Shown: one piece after another, positions 20,015 through 28,147 of the stretch
How positions within the stretch are numbered: position 1 is the first letter of the stretch
How the letters are laid out: each line of letters starts with the position of its first letter
DNA from: Actinomycetes bacterium
GTDB taxonomy: Bacteria; Actinomycetota; Actinomycetes; Actinomycetales; Cellulomonadaceae
Assembly (NCBI GenBank): GCA_023461115.1
Contig: JAEWOA010000207.1
Location: forward strand, 1 to 36,216
DNA: 36,216 bases
Direction of reading: 5' to 3'
Translations under genes and position numbers: made by a program
The notes under the pieces: generated by a model
The model's database searches: none
Seen by the model: only the letters and a program-made list of their open reading frames with translations
Told to the model about the DNA's origin: nothing

Positions 20015-21117
20015 TGGCCGCCGGATTCGCCCAGTGGGGCAACGACCTCTACACCGGCCGTCGGTCGTACGACATCGTCGGCAAGCGCAAGATCTGGTAC
20101 TGGATCTCGGCCGTCCTGGTCGTCGTGACCGGGATCCTGATCTTCCAGCCCGGGCTGAACCCCGGCATCGAGTTCCGCGGCGGCTCCGAGTTCGTCGTCT
20201 CGGGCGCCTCGGGGTCCGACGACCAGGCGACTGCGATCGACGCCGTGCTCGACGTGGCGCCGGGCGAGTCGCCCGAGGTCACGAACCTCGGCAGCAACTC
20301 GCTGCGGATCCAGACGTCCGAGCTGTCCAACGAGCAGGTCGAGGCGGTCAGCTCGCAGCTCCAGGACGCGTTCGGGGTCGGGCCGGAGGCCGTGACCAGC
20401 GCGTTCATCGGCCCCACCTGGGGCCAGGACGTGTCGCGCAAGGCGATCCAGGGCATCTTCTTCTTCCTGATCTTCGTCGCCGCGGTCATGACGCTCTACT
20501 TCCGCAACTGGCGTATGGCGGCCTCGGCGCTGCTCGCGTTGGCGCACGACCTCGTGATCACGGTCGGCATCTACGCCGCCGTCGGCTGGGAGGTGACCCC
20601 GGCCACGGTCATCGGCTTCCTGACGATCCTGGGGTACTCGATCTACGACACGGTCGTCGTGTTCGACAAGGTGCGTGAGAACACCGCGGACACGCTCGAC
20701 CAGTCGCGGTTCACGTACGCCGAGAAGGCGAATCTCGCGGTCAACCAGACCCTGGTCCGCTCGATCAACACCTCGGTCGTGGCGCTCCTCCCGGTCAGCG
20801 CGATCCTCGTCGTCGGGGCATTCGTCCTTGGCACGGGCTCGCTGCGTGACATCGCGCTCGCGCTGTTCATCGGCATGGCGGTCGGCACGTTCTCGTCGGT
20901 CTTCATCGCCACGCCGCTCGAGGTGACGTTCCGCGAGCGGGAGCCGAAGATCAAGGCGCACACCGCCAAGGTCCTGCGCGCCCGCGCCGCAGCCGGAGAC
21001 GACGCCGACACGGTCGCGCTCGCCTCCGCGAGCGGCTCGACCGCGGCCGGCCAGCTGCGTCCCGGCGCCCACCGGGGCCAGGGCGCCCAGCCCAAGCGCC
21101 GCGGGCGAGGCAAGTGA
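20014..21117 (+). CDS. secF: Protein translocase subunit SecF
   Basis: SecF (367 residues) is the partner of SecD. It has one N-terminal helix (about 28-46, W-I-S-A-V-L-V-V-V-T-G-I-L), then N-P-G-I-E-F-R-G-G-S-E-F typical of the SecF periplasmic domain, and five further helices with the conserved I-Y-D-T-V-V-V-F-D-K-V-R-E-N motif. The C-terminus is a basic Gly/Ala-rich tail. Its ATG shares the A of the secD stop (TGATG), and GGGGAG at 19998-20003 may serve as Shine-Dalgarno. Its stop overlaps apt by 4 nt. Confidence 0.95.
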   Translation: MAAGFAQWGNDLYTGRRSYDIVGKRKIWYWISAVLVVVTGILIFQPGLNPGIEFRGGSEFVVSGASGSDDQATAIDAVLDVAPGESPEVTNLGSNSLRIQTSELSNEQVEAVSSQLQDAFGVGPEAVTSAFIGPTWGQDVSRKAIQGIFFFLIFVAAVMTLYFRNWRMAASALLALAHDLVITVGIYAAVGWEVTPATVIGFLTILGYSIYDTVVVFDKVRENTADTLDQSRFTYAEKANLAVNQTLVRSINTSVVALLPVSAILVVGAFVLGTGSLRDIALALFIGMAVGTFSSVFIATPLEVTFREREPKIKAHTAKVLRARAAAGDDADTVALASASGSTAAGQLRPGAHRGQGAQPKRRGRGK

Positions 21118-21671
21118 CGCTCGGATCAGCCGACGTCCCCGGACGGGACGCCGTGCTGCGGCGGGTCGAGGAGCTGGTGCGCCTCGTCCCGGACTACCCG
21201 CAGCCCGGCGTCCTGTTCCGGGACATCACGCCTCTGCTCGCGGACGCGCACGCGTTCGCCGGCGTCGTGGCGACGATGGCCGCGGCCGCGCCGGGCCCCG
21301 TGGACCTGGTCGCGGGCATGGAGGCGCGCGGGTTCCTCTTGGCGGCGCCGCTGGCGACCGCGCTCGGCGCGGGCCTGATCCCGGTCCGCAAGGCCGGCAA
21401 GCTCCCCGGCCCGGTGGCCTCCGAGTCGTACTCGCTCGAGTACGGCGAGGCGACCGTGGAGATCCACCCGTTCACGGTGCCCGCCGGCGCGCGAGTGCTG
21501 GTCGTCGACGACGTGCTCGCCACCGGCGGGACGGCAGCCGCGACGGTGGCGCTGCTCGAGCACTGCCAGGCGGAGGTCGTCGGCCTGGCGTTCCTCGTCG
21601 AGCTCGCCGCGCTCGACGGCCGCGCCCGCCTAGGCGCCCACCCTGTGGACGCGCTGGTCACGGTCGAGTGA
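21114..21671 (+). CDS. apt: Adenine phosphoribosyltransferase
   Basis: Apt (185 residues) salvages adenine to AMP using phosphoribosyl pyrophosphate. The family N-terminus P-D-Y-P-Q-P-G-V-L-F-R-D-I-T-P and the V-A-G-M-E-A-R-G-F purine-site motif are present, and the PRPP-binding motif V-L-V-V-D-D-V-L-A-T-G-G-T lies at about 128-140 with Asp132 and Asp133. GTG 21114 overlaps the secF stop (GTGA). The secDF-apt-relA order is widely conserved in actinobacteria; purine salvage next to the (p)ppGpp enzyme may be functionally meaningful, since GTP pools and ppGpp are linked, but a terminator-like hairpin separates them here. Confidence 0.95.
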   Translation: MTLGSADVPGRDAVLRRVEELVRLVPDYPQPGVLFRDITPLLADAHAFAGVVATMAAAAPGPVDLVAGMEARGFLLAAPLATALGAGLIPVRKAGKLPGPVASESYSLEYGEATVEIHPFTVPAGARVLVVDDVLATGGTAAATVALLEHCQAEVVGLAFLVELAALDGRARLGAHPVDALVTVE

Positions 21672-21676
21672 CTCCC

Positions 21677-21705
21677 GGTTGACCATGGCACAGCCATGGT
21701 CAACC
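21677..21705 (+). terminator. Perfect 13-bp hairpin between apt and relA
   Basis: GGTTGACCATGGC (21677-21689) pairs exactly with 21693-21705 around the 3-nt loop ACA, beginning 6 nt after the apt stop and followed by TCTCATCT. The stem is clearly richer in A/T than its surroundings. It most likely ends the yajC-secDF-apt transcript; as a long palindrome just upstream of the relA -10 box it might also be an operator. Confidence 0.7.
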
Positions 21706-21723
21706 TCTCATCTCCGCGCGCCG

Positions 21724-21729
21724 TAGACT
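21724..21729 (+). promoter_or_regulatory. -10 element of relA
   Basis: TAGACT lies 34 nt before the TTG start of relA and downstream of the hairpin at 21677-21705. The region 17-18 nt upstream (TCAACC) is a poor -35. Confidence 0.5.
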
Positions 21730-21763
21730 CGTGCGAACGGCTCCAGCCAGGGGAGGGGACGGA

Positions 21764-24085
21764 TTGGCCGAGGACCTCGCCGCACCGACCACAGGGACGA
21801 ACCCGAGCACGGACACGGGCGCCACGCCCGCGGCCAGGATGCGCTCGCGCCTTCCCCGGTTCGGCGCGCGCTCGGCCGCGTTCCCGGCGCTCGAGCCTGT
21901 GCTCCAGGCCGCGCGCGCCAACCATCCCAAGGCGGACCTCACCGCGGTGGAGCAGGCGTACGTCGTCGCCGAGCGCGCGCACCGCGGCCAGCTCCGCAAG
22001 AGCGGCGACCCGTACATCACGCACCCCGTCGCGGTCGCGACGATCCTGGCGGAGCTCGGCATGACGCCGTCCACGCTGGTCGCGGCGCTGCTGCACGACA
22101 CGGTCGAGGACACCGACTACTCGCTCGACCAGCTCCGCCAGGAGTTCGGCCCCGAGGTCGCGATGCTCGTCGACGGCGTGACCAAGCTCGACAAGGTCAC
22201 CTACGGCGACGCGGCCCAGGCCGAGACGGTCCGCAAGATGGTGGTCGCGATGGCGCGCGACATCCGCGTGCTCGTCATCAAGCTCGCCGACCGCCTCCAC
22301 AACGCGCGGACCTGGAAGTTCGTCGCCGCGACGTCGGCCGAGAAGAAGGCCCGCGAGACGCTCGAGATCTACGCGCCGCTCGCGCACCGCCTGGGCATGA
22401 ACACGATCAAGTGGGAGCTCGAGGACCTGTCGTTCGCGACGCTCTACCCCAAGGTCTACGACGAGATCGTGCACCTCGTCGCGGAGCGGGCGCCGGCGCG
22501 CGAGGAGTACCTCGCGCTCGTGCGTGAGCAGGTCGGGTCGGACCTGCGCTCGTCGAAGATCAAGGCCACGGTGACCGGGCGGCCCAAGCACTACTACTCG
22601 ATCTACCAGAAGATGATCGTGCGCGGCCGCGACTTCGCCGACATCTACGACCTGGTCGGCGTGCGGGTGCTGGTCGACACGGTCCGGGACTGTTACGGCG
22701 CGCTCGGAGCGCTGCACGCGCGATGGAACCCGGTGCCCGGCCGGTTCAAGGACTACATCGCGATGCCCAAGTTCAACTTGTACCAGTCGCTGCACACGAC
22801 CGTGATCGGGCCCGGCGGCAAGCCCGTGGAGATCCAGATCCGGACGCACGACATGCACCGGCGCGCCGAGTACGGCGTCGCGGCGCACTGGAAGTACAAG
22901 GAGAACTCCAAGGGCTCGGGTGGCGCGGAGGCCACCGCGAACGGCGACATGGCGTGGTTGCGCCAGCTCGTCGACTGGCAGAAGGAGACCGCCGACCCCA
23001 GCGAGTTCCTGGACTCGCTGCGATTCGAGATCGCCGGGTCCGAGGTCTACGTGTTCACCCCCAAGGGCGACGTGATCGGGCTGCCGCAGGGCTCGACCCC
23101 GGTCGACTTCGCGTACGCGGTCCACACCGAGGTCGGGCATCGGACGATGGGCGCGCGCGTCAACGGCCGCCTCGTGCCGCTCGACTCCACGCTCGAGAAC
23201 GGCGACGTCGTCGACGTCTTCACATCCAAGTCGGAGACGGCGGGGCCGTCGCACGACTGGCTGGGCTTCGTGAAGAGCCCACGCGCGCGCAACAAGATCC
23301 GCCAGTGGTTCTCCAAGGAGCGCCGCGAGGAGGCGATCGAGCACGGCAAGGACGCGATCGCGAAGGCGATGCGCAAGCAGAACCTCCCGATCCAGCGGAT
23401 GCTCTCCCACGAGGCCCTCGTCGCGGTCGCCACCGAGATGCGGTTCCCGGACGTCTCGGGCCTGTACGCGGCGGTCGGTGAGGGCCAGGCCTCGGCGGCG
23501 AGCGTCGTGCAGAAGCTCGTGGCGTCGCTCGGCGGCGAGACGGGCGCCGAGGAGGACCTGGCGGAGACCACGCGACCGGGTCCCGCGGCGCGTCGGGTCC
23601 GCACGGGCGACCCAGGCGTCGTCGTGAAGGGCGTCGACGACATCTGGGTCAAGCTCGCCAAGTGCTGCACCCCGGTTCCTGGGGACGACATCGTCGGCTT
23701 CATCACGCGCGGCGCCGGGGTCTCCGTGCACCGGACCGACTGCATCAACGTGGACCAGCTGCGGCGCCAGCCCGAGCGGATGGTCGACGTCGAGTGGAGC
23801 CACAACTCGACCTCGCTGTTCCTGGTCCAGATCCAGGTGGAGGCGCTCGACCGCTCCCGGCTCCTGTCGGACGTGACGCGGGTGCTGTCCGACCACCACG
23901 TGAACATCCTGTCGGCGTCCGTCTCGACGTCCCGCGACCGGGTCGCGATGTCCCGGTTCGTGTTCGAGATGGCCGAGCCGTCCCACCTCGCATCGGTGCT
24001 GTCCGCCGTCCGCAAGGTCGAGGGAGTGTTCGACGTCTATCGGATCACGGGCGCCAAGGCCGCCGAGGAGCCCGTCATCCGCTGA
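21764..24085 (+). CDS. relA: Bifunctional (p)ppGpp synthetase/hydrolase (RelA/SpoT family)
   Basis: This 773-residue Rel makes and degrades the stringent-response alarmone (p)ppGpp. The hydrolase (HD) domain has the intact H-D-T-V-E-D motif near 111-116, so hydrolysis should work. The synthetase domain carries G-R-P-K-H-Y-Y-S-I-Y, and R-F-K-D-Y-I-A-M-P-K. A TGS domain begins around 425 (V-Y-V-F-T-P-K-G-D), a Cys-containing C-C-T-P-V-P-G-D motif follows, and an ACT domain ends the protein (about 685-773). The TTG at 21764 is chosen because GGAGG at 21752-21756 lies 7 nt upstream; a GTG at 21731 in the same frame lies too close to the -10 box to be transcribed with a leader. Its last 11 nt overlap the end of the convergent minus-strand gene. 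Confidence 0.95.
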   Translation: MAEDLAAPTTGTNPSTDTGATPAARMRSRLPRFGARSAAFPALEPVLQAARANHPKADLTAVEQAYVVAERAHRGQLRKSGDPYITHPVAVATILAELGMTPSTLVAALLHDTVEDTDYSLDQLRQEFGPEVAMLVDGVTKLDKVTYGDAAQAETVRKMVVAMARDIRVLVIKLADRLHNARTWKFVAATSAEKKARETLEIYAPLAHRLGMNTIKWELEDLSFATLYPKVYDEIVHLVAERAPAREEYLALVREQVGSDLRSSKIKATVTGRPKHYYSIYQKMIVRGRDFADIYDLVGVRVLVDTVRDCYGALGALHARWNPVPGRFKDYIAMPKFNLYQSLHTTVIGPGGKPVEIQIRTHDMHRRAEYGVAAHWKYKENSKGSGGAEATANGDMAWLRQLVDWQKETADPSEFLDSLRFEIAGSEVYVFTPKGDVIGLPQGSTPVDFAYAVHTEVGHRTMGARVNGRLVPLDSTLENGDVVDVFTSKSETAGPSHDWLGFVKSPRARNKIRQWFSKERREEAIEHGKDAIAKAMRKQNLPIQRMLSHEALVAVATEMRFPDVSGLYAAVGEGQASAASVVQKLVASLGGETGAEEDLAETTRPGPAARRVRTGDPGVVVKGVDDIWVKLAKCCTPVPGDDIVGFITRGAGVSVHRTDCINVDQLRRQPERMVDVEWSHNSTSLFLVQIQVEALDRSRLLSDVTRVLSDHHVNILSASVSTSRDRVAMSRFVFEMAEPSHLASVLSAVRKVEGVFDVYRITGAKAAEEPVIR

Positions 24086-24662
24086 CGCCCGCGAGGCCGC
24101 GCAACACCGCCCTCGCCCGGACGACGTGGCGGCCACCCGCGTGCTCGAGGTCGGCGCTCGCGCTGTGGGCGTCGAATCCGCACGCGACGAGGGCCGCGAG
24201 CAGCGGCTCGGCGTGCACGGGGTCCAGCCAACGGGCGACGTCGATCCCGGTGCGCTGGACCGAGGTCACCCGCACCCCGCCCAGGAGCACGATCCCCGAC
24301 GGGTCGAGCGTCGCCTCCGTGACGGTCCGCTCGGGATGGGCCGCCGGGCGCCGGGCGCCCAGGGGGATCGCCACATCGGCGCGCCGCGGCGCGTGCGAGC
24401 CGGTGTGGACCCACACCGCGGACTGCCGGGCGACGACCCCCCGCGCGGGCACCAGCGGCGCCAGGGCGCGTGCCCGGTCGGCTGCAGTCGGCTCGCTGGC
24501 CCCGACGAACGCCGCGTCGCCCCACAGCGGCGCCAGGGCGCCGTCCCTGAGCATCCCCGCCCAGTCCGCGCGCGGCACTTCGCGACGACGGACGACACCG
24601 GCCCATGCCGACACGGGCGCCCAGAGCGAGTGGACGACGGACGACGGCTGGGGTGCGTGCAC
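24075..24662 (-). CDS. Orphan AbiEi-like (type IV antitoxin-like) protein
   Basis: A protein of 195 residues (215 if the GTG at 24722 is used). It matches no family I can name with certainty. The middle (W-G-D-A-A-F, A-L-A-P-L-V-P-A-R-G-V-V-A-R-Q-S-A-V-W-V-H) and the motif R-V-T-S-V-Q-R-T-G-I-D-V-A-R-W resemble the central core of actinobacterial proteins annotated as AbiEi-family antitoxins. A clear N-terminal winged helix is not seen, and no AbiEii-type nucleotidyltransferase toxin is adjacent. The GTG at 24662 is preferred because CATCCT stands 6 nt before it, the leaderless spacing seen elsewhere here. It lies 99 nt downstream of the DUF349 gene on the same strand and its end overlaps relA by 11 nt. 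Function unknown. Confidence 0.55.
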   Translation of the reverse strand: MHAPQPSSVVHSLWAPVSAWAGVVRRREVPRADWAGMLRDGALAPLWGDAAFVGASEPTAADRARALAPLVPARGVVARQSAVWVHTGSHAPRRADVAIPLGARRPAAHPERTVTEATLDPSGIVLLGGVRVTSVQRTGIDVARWLDPVHAEPLLAALVACGFDAHSASADLEHAGGRHVVRARAVLRGLAGVSG

Positions 24663-24761
24663 GCGCCCAGGATGCCGGACGGGCCGGCCCCCGCTCGTGG
24701 CCCCTGTGGACAGATGTCGCACGTGGGGGAGCGAGGGCCGGCCCGCGCCGGCTCGAAGGCG

Positions 24762-26438
24762 TCAGCCGCGAGCGTCCTGCGCCGCGCGCTGCACCTGCTC
24801 GAGCCACGCGCGGCGAGCGTCGAGCGCGGCCTTCGCGTCCGCGATCTTGCGCTTGTCGCCCGCCTTCTCGGCCTTCGCGAGGTCCGCCTCGAGCGCGACG
24901 ATCGCCTGCTCGAGCTGGGCCGCCGCGCCCTCGGCGCGCGCTCGCGTCTCCGGGTTGGTGCGCTGCCACTGCGACTGCTCCGCGTCGCGGATCGCGGTCT
25001 CGACCGCGCGCAGGCGCGCCTCGACCCGCTGGAGGTCGCCCCGGGGCACCTTGCCGGCGGCCTCCCAGCGGTCCTGGATCCCGCGGATCGCCTGCTTGGC
25101 GGCCCCGAGGTCCTTGACCGGGAGCAGGGCCTCGGCTTCGGCGAGGAGCTGCTCCTTGACCTGGAGGTTGGCGCCGAACTCGGCGTCAGTGGCCGCGTTG
25201 TGCGAATCCCGGGCCGCGAAGAACGCGTCCTGTGCGCCACGGAAACGCGCCCACAGCGCGTCGTCGTCCGCGCGGCTGGCCCGGCCCGCGGCCTTCCACT
25301 GCGTCATCAGGTCACGGAACGCGGCGGCGGTGGCGCCCCACTCGGTGCTCGTCTGGAGCTTCTCGGCCTCGGCGACCAGGTGCTCCTTCGCCTCGCGGGC
25401 CGTCGTGTTCCGCGCCTCCAGCTCAGCGAAGTAGTGCCGGCGCTCACGGTCGAAGGTCGTGCGCGCGTGGCTGAACCGCTTCCAGAGGTCCTCCTCGGTG
25501 GCGCGGTCGAGGCGCGGTCCGCTGCGCTGCGCCTCCTTCCACTGCTCCAACAGCTGACGCAACTGCTCGCCCGCGGGGCGCCACTGGATGCGCGACGGGT
25601 CCGTCGCGGCGATGCGCTCGGCCTGGTCCACGATCGCCGCGCGGGCCTCCACCGCGGCGGCACGCGCCGCCTGGCGCTCCACCTCGGCCTGCGCGCGGCG
25701 CTCGGCCGCGACACCCCGCAGGGCGTCGAGGCGGGCCCGCAGGCCGTCCAGGTCGCCGACCGCGGCGGGCTCCGCGAGCTCCTCGGTCAGGCGCGCGAGC
25801 GTCTGGTCGATCTCCTTCACGGCGAGGTCGGCGGCGCCGAGCCGGGCCTCGAAGACCGCGACCTTGGCCTGGAGGTCGAGGAAGCGGCGCACGTAGAGGG
25901 CCAGCGCCTCCTCGGCGGTGGCGCCCGGGAACTGCCCGACGACGCGATCGCCGGCGGACTCCCGCACGTGCACGGTGCCGTCCTCGTCGACCGAGCCGAA
26001 TGTCGCCGCGAGCGCTGCCTCGGCGGCGTCGGCGGGCGGCGGCACGGGCGCGGAGGGAGCTGCGGGCGCGCTCGGCGCCGGCCGTGGAATCGGTCGGGGC
26101 GCAGGGCGGACGGTGGCCGGGCTGGGCCGCGGGCTCGGCTTGGGTGCTGCCGCCGCAACGGTCTCGGCAGCGGGCTCTGCCGCGGCGACTGGCTCGGCCT
26201 CGGCGACAACCTCTGCCTCAGCGGCAGGCTCTGCCTCAGCGGCAACCTCTGCCTCGGCGGCGGGCTCTGCCTCGGCGGCAACCTCTGCCTCTGCGACAAG
26301 CTCAGCGTCTGCGACAAGCTCAGCGTCTGCGACGAGCTCAGCGTCTGCGACAGGGGCTGTGGACGTGTCGGCCGGGGGAGCTGCCTCGGGAGTGGGCTCG
26401 GGTTCGGGCGCGGACGTGGTGTCTGGGGTCTGCGTCAC
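24762..26438 (-). CDS. DUF349 domain-containing protein
   Basis: A 558-residue protein of unknown biochemical role. About 130 N-terminal residues are disordered and acidic, made of V-A-D-A-E-L and A-E-A-E-P type repeats. The rest is predicted helical and charged, with at least three DUF349 repeats recognisable by W-K-x-A-x-R-x-x-R followed by L-W-x-R-F: about 293-318, 376-397, and a variant W-E-A-A-G-K-V-P-R-G at about 455-475. A long coiled-coil-like stretch ends the protein. The GTG start overlaps the cyclophilin stop by 4 nt (GTGA), so the two are one operon. Neighbourhood between relA and hisS is common for this family in actinobacteria; a link to the stringent response is only a guess. 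Confidence 0.88.
   Translation of the reverse strand: MTQTPDTTSAPEPEPTPEAAPPADTSTAPVADAELVADAELVADAELVAEAEVAAEAEPAAEAEVAAEAEPAAEAEVVAEAEPVAAAEPAAETVAAAAPKPSPRPSPATVRPAPRPIPRPAPSAPAAPSAPVPPPADAAEAALAATFGSVDEDGTVHVRESAGDRVVGQFPGATAEEALALYVRRFLDLQAKVAVFEARLGAADLAVKEIDQTLARLTEELAEPAAVGDLDGLRARLDALRGVAAERRAQAEVERQAARAAAVEARAAIVDQAERIAATDPSRIQWRPAGEQLRQLLEQWKEAQRSGPRLDRATEEDLWKRFSHARTTFDRERRHYFAELEARNTTAREAKEHLVAEAEKLQTSTEWGATAAAFRDLMTQWKAAGRASRADDDALWARFRGAQDAFFAARDSHNAATDAEFGANLQVKEQLLAEAEALLPVKDLGAAKQAIRGIQDRWEAAGKVPRGDLQRVEARLRAVETAIRDAEQSQWQRTNPETRARAEGAAAQLEQAIVALEADLAKAEKAGDKRKIADAKAALDARRAWLEQVQRAAQDARG
26193..26354 (-). repeat. 18-bp in-frame tandem repeat in the DUF349 gene (9 copies)
   Basis: Nine consecutive 18-bp units encode the acidic N-terminal repeats. 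The three to four units nearest the start (26301-26354) are almost identical, coding V-A-D-A-E-L; those further in have drifted to A-A-E-A-E-P/V. This gradient suggests recent expansion at the 5' end of the gene. Confidence 0.9.
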
Positions 26439-27238
26439 TGGATCTTCACTCCCTCGATGATGACGTCCGACTTCGGGGCGGCATCAGGCGTGCCGTCCAC
26501 GGTGCCGGCGTCGGCGATGGCCTTCACGACGTCCACTCCTGCGGACGACATGTGGCCGAACACGGTGTAGCCGCCCGCCGAATCCGACGGGATATTGCTG
26601 TCCTGGTAGACCAGGAAGAACTGCGAGCCCATGGAGTTCGCGTCGTTGCCGACGCGCGCCATCGCGATGGTGCCCGCGGGGTACAGGTTGTCGGCGGGCG
26701 CGTTCTCGATCGGGCCCCACTCGTAGCCGGGGCCGCCCATGCCGGTCGCGGTCGGGTCGCCGCACTGGAGCACGTAGATGCCGGAGGTGACCAGGCGGTG
26801 GCACTTGGTCCCGTCGAAGTAGCCGTCCTGCGCGAGTGCGACGAAGTTCGCGACCGCCTGGGGCGCGGCCTTGCCGTCGAGCTCGATCGGCACGACCCCG
26901 GAGTTGAGGGTCAGGTCGCCGGTCCAGGTGCGCGCCTGCGCGGTGCTCGGGTCCGGGACCTCGGAGAACGAGGGCGTGCGTGCGGGCAGCGGAGTCGGCT
27001 CGGGCGCCTGCGCCGAGGCGGTCGCGGTCGCGGACGGGTCGGCTGCCGCGGGCGTGTCGTCGTCCCCGGAGGTCACGACGGCGACGACGACGATCACGGC
27101 CACGAGCGCGCCCACGACACCGCCGGCGATCCACTGGTTGCGCCGCCTGCGCTTGGCCTGGTTCTTGGCCTGACGCGCCTGCCACTCCTCGTACCGCCGA
27201 CGCTCGTACTCGCGCTGGCGATCGTGCTTGCTGGCCAC
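26435..27238 (-). CDS. Membrane-anchored cyclophilin-type peptidyl-prolyl isomerase
   Basis: A 267-residue protein with a highly charged cytoplasmic N-terminus (about 1-35), one transmembrane helix at about 36-55 (W-I-A-G-G-V-V-G-A-L-V-A-V-I-V-V-V), a Pro/Ala/Thr-rich linker, and a cyclophilin domain from about 108 to the end. Domain motifs include A-V-A-N-F-V-A-L-A, F-D-G-T-K-C-H-R-L-V, G-T-I-A-M-A-R and S-Q-F-F-L-V-Y. It should act outside the membrane on folding of secreted proteins, isomerising proline peptide bonds. Start GTG 27238 gives the usual V-A-S-K-H-D-R-Q start and has GGGGAG just upstream; an in-frame start at 27313 would begin upstream of a probable TSS. It heads an operon with the DUF349 gene. 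Confidence 0.9.
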   Translation of the reverse strand: MASKHDRQREYERRRYEEWQARQAKNQAKRRRRNQWIAGGVVGALVAVIVVVAVVTSGDDDTPAAADPSATATASAQAPEPTPLPARTPSFSEVPDPSTAQARTWTGDLTLNSGVVPIELDGKAAPQAVANFVALAQDGYFDGTKCHRLVTSGIYVLQCGDPTATGMGGPGYEWGPIENAPADNLYPAGTIAMARVGNDANSMGSQFFLVYQDSNIPSDSAGGYTVFGHMSSAGVDVVKAIADAGTVDGTPDAAPKSDVIIEGVKIQ

Positions 27239-27313
27239 CCACACTCCCCGCGTGATGAATGTGCGCGCGGCGAGCGCATCGCCCCCGCCGCACTGCATGA
27301 AGGAACCCCGCAC

Positions 27314-27319
27314 AGTCTA
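27314..27319 (-). promoter_or_regulatory. -10 element of the cyclophilin-DUF349 operon
   Basis: TAGACT on the minus strand, the same hexamer as at yajC and relA, 75 nt upstream of the GTG at 27238. The divergent gap 27239-27369 holds this and the MBL promoter on the opposite strand; no other gene is seen in it. Confidence 0.5.
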
Positions 27320-27357
27320 GGCAGGCTCACGGCGTGCGTGGCCTGCGGGGACGACTC

Positions 27358-27363
27358 TACGGT
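27358..27363 (+). promoter_or_regulatory. -10 element of the MBL hydrolase gene, leaderless configuration
   Basis: TACGGT lies 6 nt before the GTG at 27370. The intervening CGGGGA is too close to the start to serve as Shine-Dalgarno. It supports GTG 27370 over the in-frame GTG at 27334, which lies upstream of this element. Confidence 0.5.
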
Positions 27364-27369
27364 CGGGGA

Positions 27370-28083
27370 GTGCAGGTCTACACAGTCGTCTCTGGTGTGT
27401 TCGGCGCGCGTTGCTCGGTGATCGCGGACGCGGGCGCGTGCGTCGTCGTCGATCCGGGCGCCCTGGTGACGGCCTCAGTCGTGAGCGTCGTGGAGGAGCG
27501 AGGGCTGGCGCCGTGCGGCGTGCTGCTCACGCACGGGCACGTCGACCACACGTGGGACGCGGCGGACGTGGCCGACGCGCTCGGCGTCCCGGTGTGGGTG
27601 CACGCGGCCGACGCGTACCGCCTGGCCGACCCGTTCGGGACGCTCGGCCCGTTGGGCGGCGCGGCGCACGACCCGTCGGGCCCGTTGGCGCAGGCGTTGG
27701 CCGCGGCGGGCGCCGACCCGCGGGCGTACCGGGCGCCGTCCGACATCCGGACGTTCGGCACGGCCGAGCTCGTCGTGGGCCGCGACGACGACGTCGTGCT
27801 TCCGCTCGGCGCGCTCGCCGTGCGCGCGCGCCACGCTCCCGGCCACACGGAGGGCTCGACGATCTACCTGGTCGACGGACCGCCCGCGCTCGCGTTCACG
27901 GGAGACGTGCTGTTCGCCGGGACGATCGGGCGCACCGACCTGCCCGGCGGCGACGACGCGCGCATGCGGGCGACGCTGCGGGAGGTCGTCGCGCGACTCG
28001 ACCCGGAACTCGTCGTCCTGCCGGGCCACGGTCCGACGAGCACAGTCGCCGACGAGTTGGCGCGCAACCCGTTCCTCAGGTGA
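27370..28083 (+). CDS. MBL-fold metallo-hydrolase (glyoxalase II-like)
   Basis: A 237-residue metallo-beta-lactamase-fold hydrolase. The metal-binding motif T-H-G-H-V-D-H gives His55, His57, Asp59 and His60; further ligands are in H-A-P-G-H-T-E-G-S, F-T-G-D-V-L-F and V-L-P-G-H-G. The order and the F-A-G-T-I-G-R-T-D-L-P-G-G-D stretch are characteristic of the glyoxalase II/hydroxyacylglutathione hydrolase-like subgroup. Actinobacteria mostly lack glutathione, so the true substrate may be a mycothiol thioester or something else; this cannot be told from the sequence. It stands between the cyclophilin gene and hisS, a conserved actinobacterial order. Confidence 0.88.
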   Translation: MQVYTVVSGVFGARCSVIADAGACVVVDPGALVTASVVSVVEERGLAPCGVLLTHGHVDHTWDAADVADALGVPVWVHAADAYRLADPFGTLGPLGGAAHDPSGPLAQALAAAGADPRAYRAPSDIRTFGTAELVVGRDDDVVLPLGALAVRARHAPGHTEGSTIYLVDGPPALAFTGDVLFAGTIGRTDLPGGDDARMRATLREVVARLDPELVVLPGHGPTSTVADELARNPFLR

Positions 28084-28115
28084 GCCGTGCCGCGCGCGGT
28101 TGGGACGGCGTGCGT

Positions 28116-28129
28116 CCGACGGCCGTCGG
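28116..28129. repeat. Perfect 14-bp palindrome upstream of hisS
   Basis: CCGACGGCCGTCGG is fully self-complementary, 32 nt after the MBL stop and 18 nt before the hisS ATG. It may be an operator or the base of an RNA hairpin next to the Shine-Dalgarno; high GC makes chance occurrence possible. Confidence 0.4.
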
Positions 28130-28147
28130 GATGGGAGGATCGACGCC

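Noticed and set aside
21731..21763. GTG 21731 as the relA start
   Set aside because: It lies one base after the -10 box TAGACT, upstream of the likely transcription start, while TTG 21764 has a well-spaced GGAGG.
24126..26570. Plus-strand open frame of about 814 codons opposite the AbiEi-like and DUF349 genes
   Set aside because: Composition is that of an antisense shadow (Arg/Leu/Gly-rich), and the minus-strand DUF349 repeats and the 4-nt operon overlap support the other strand.
27239..27313. N-terminal extension of the cyclophilin from the start at 27313
   Set aside because: The extension has no family resemblance, and GTG 27238 has a Shine-Dalgarno and gives the usual basic N-terminus before the membrane helix.
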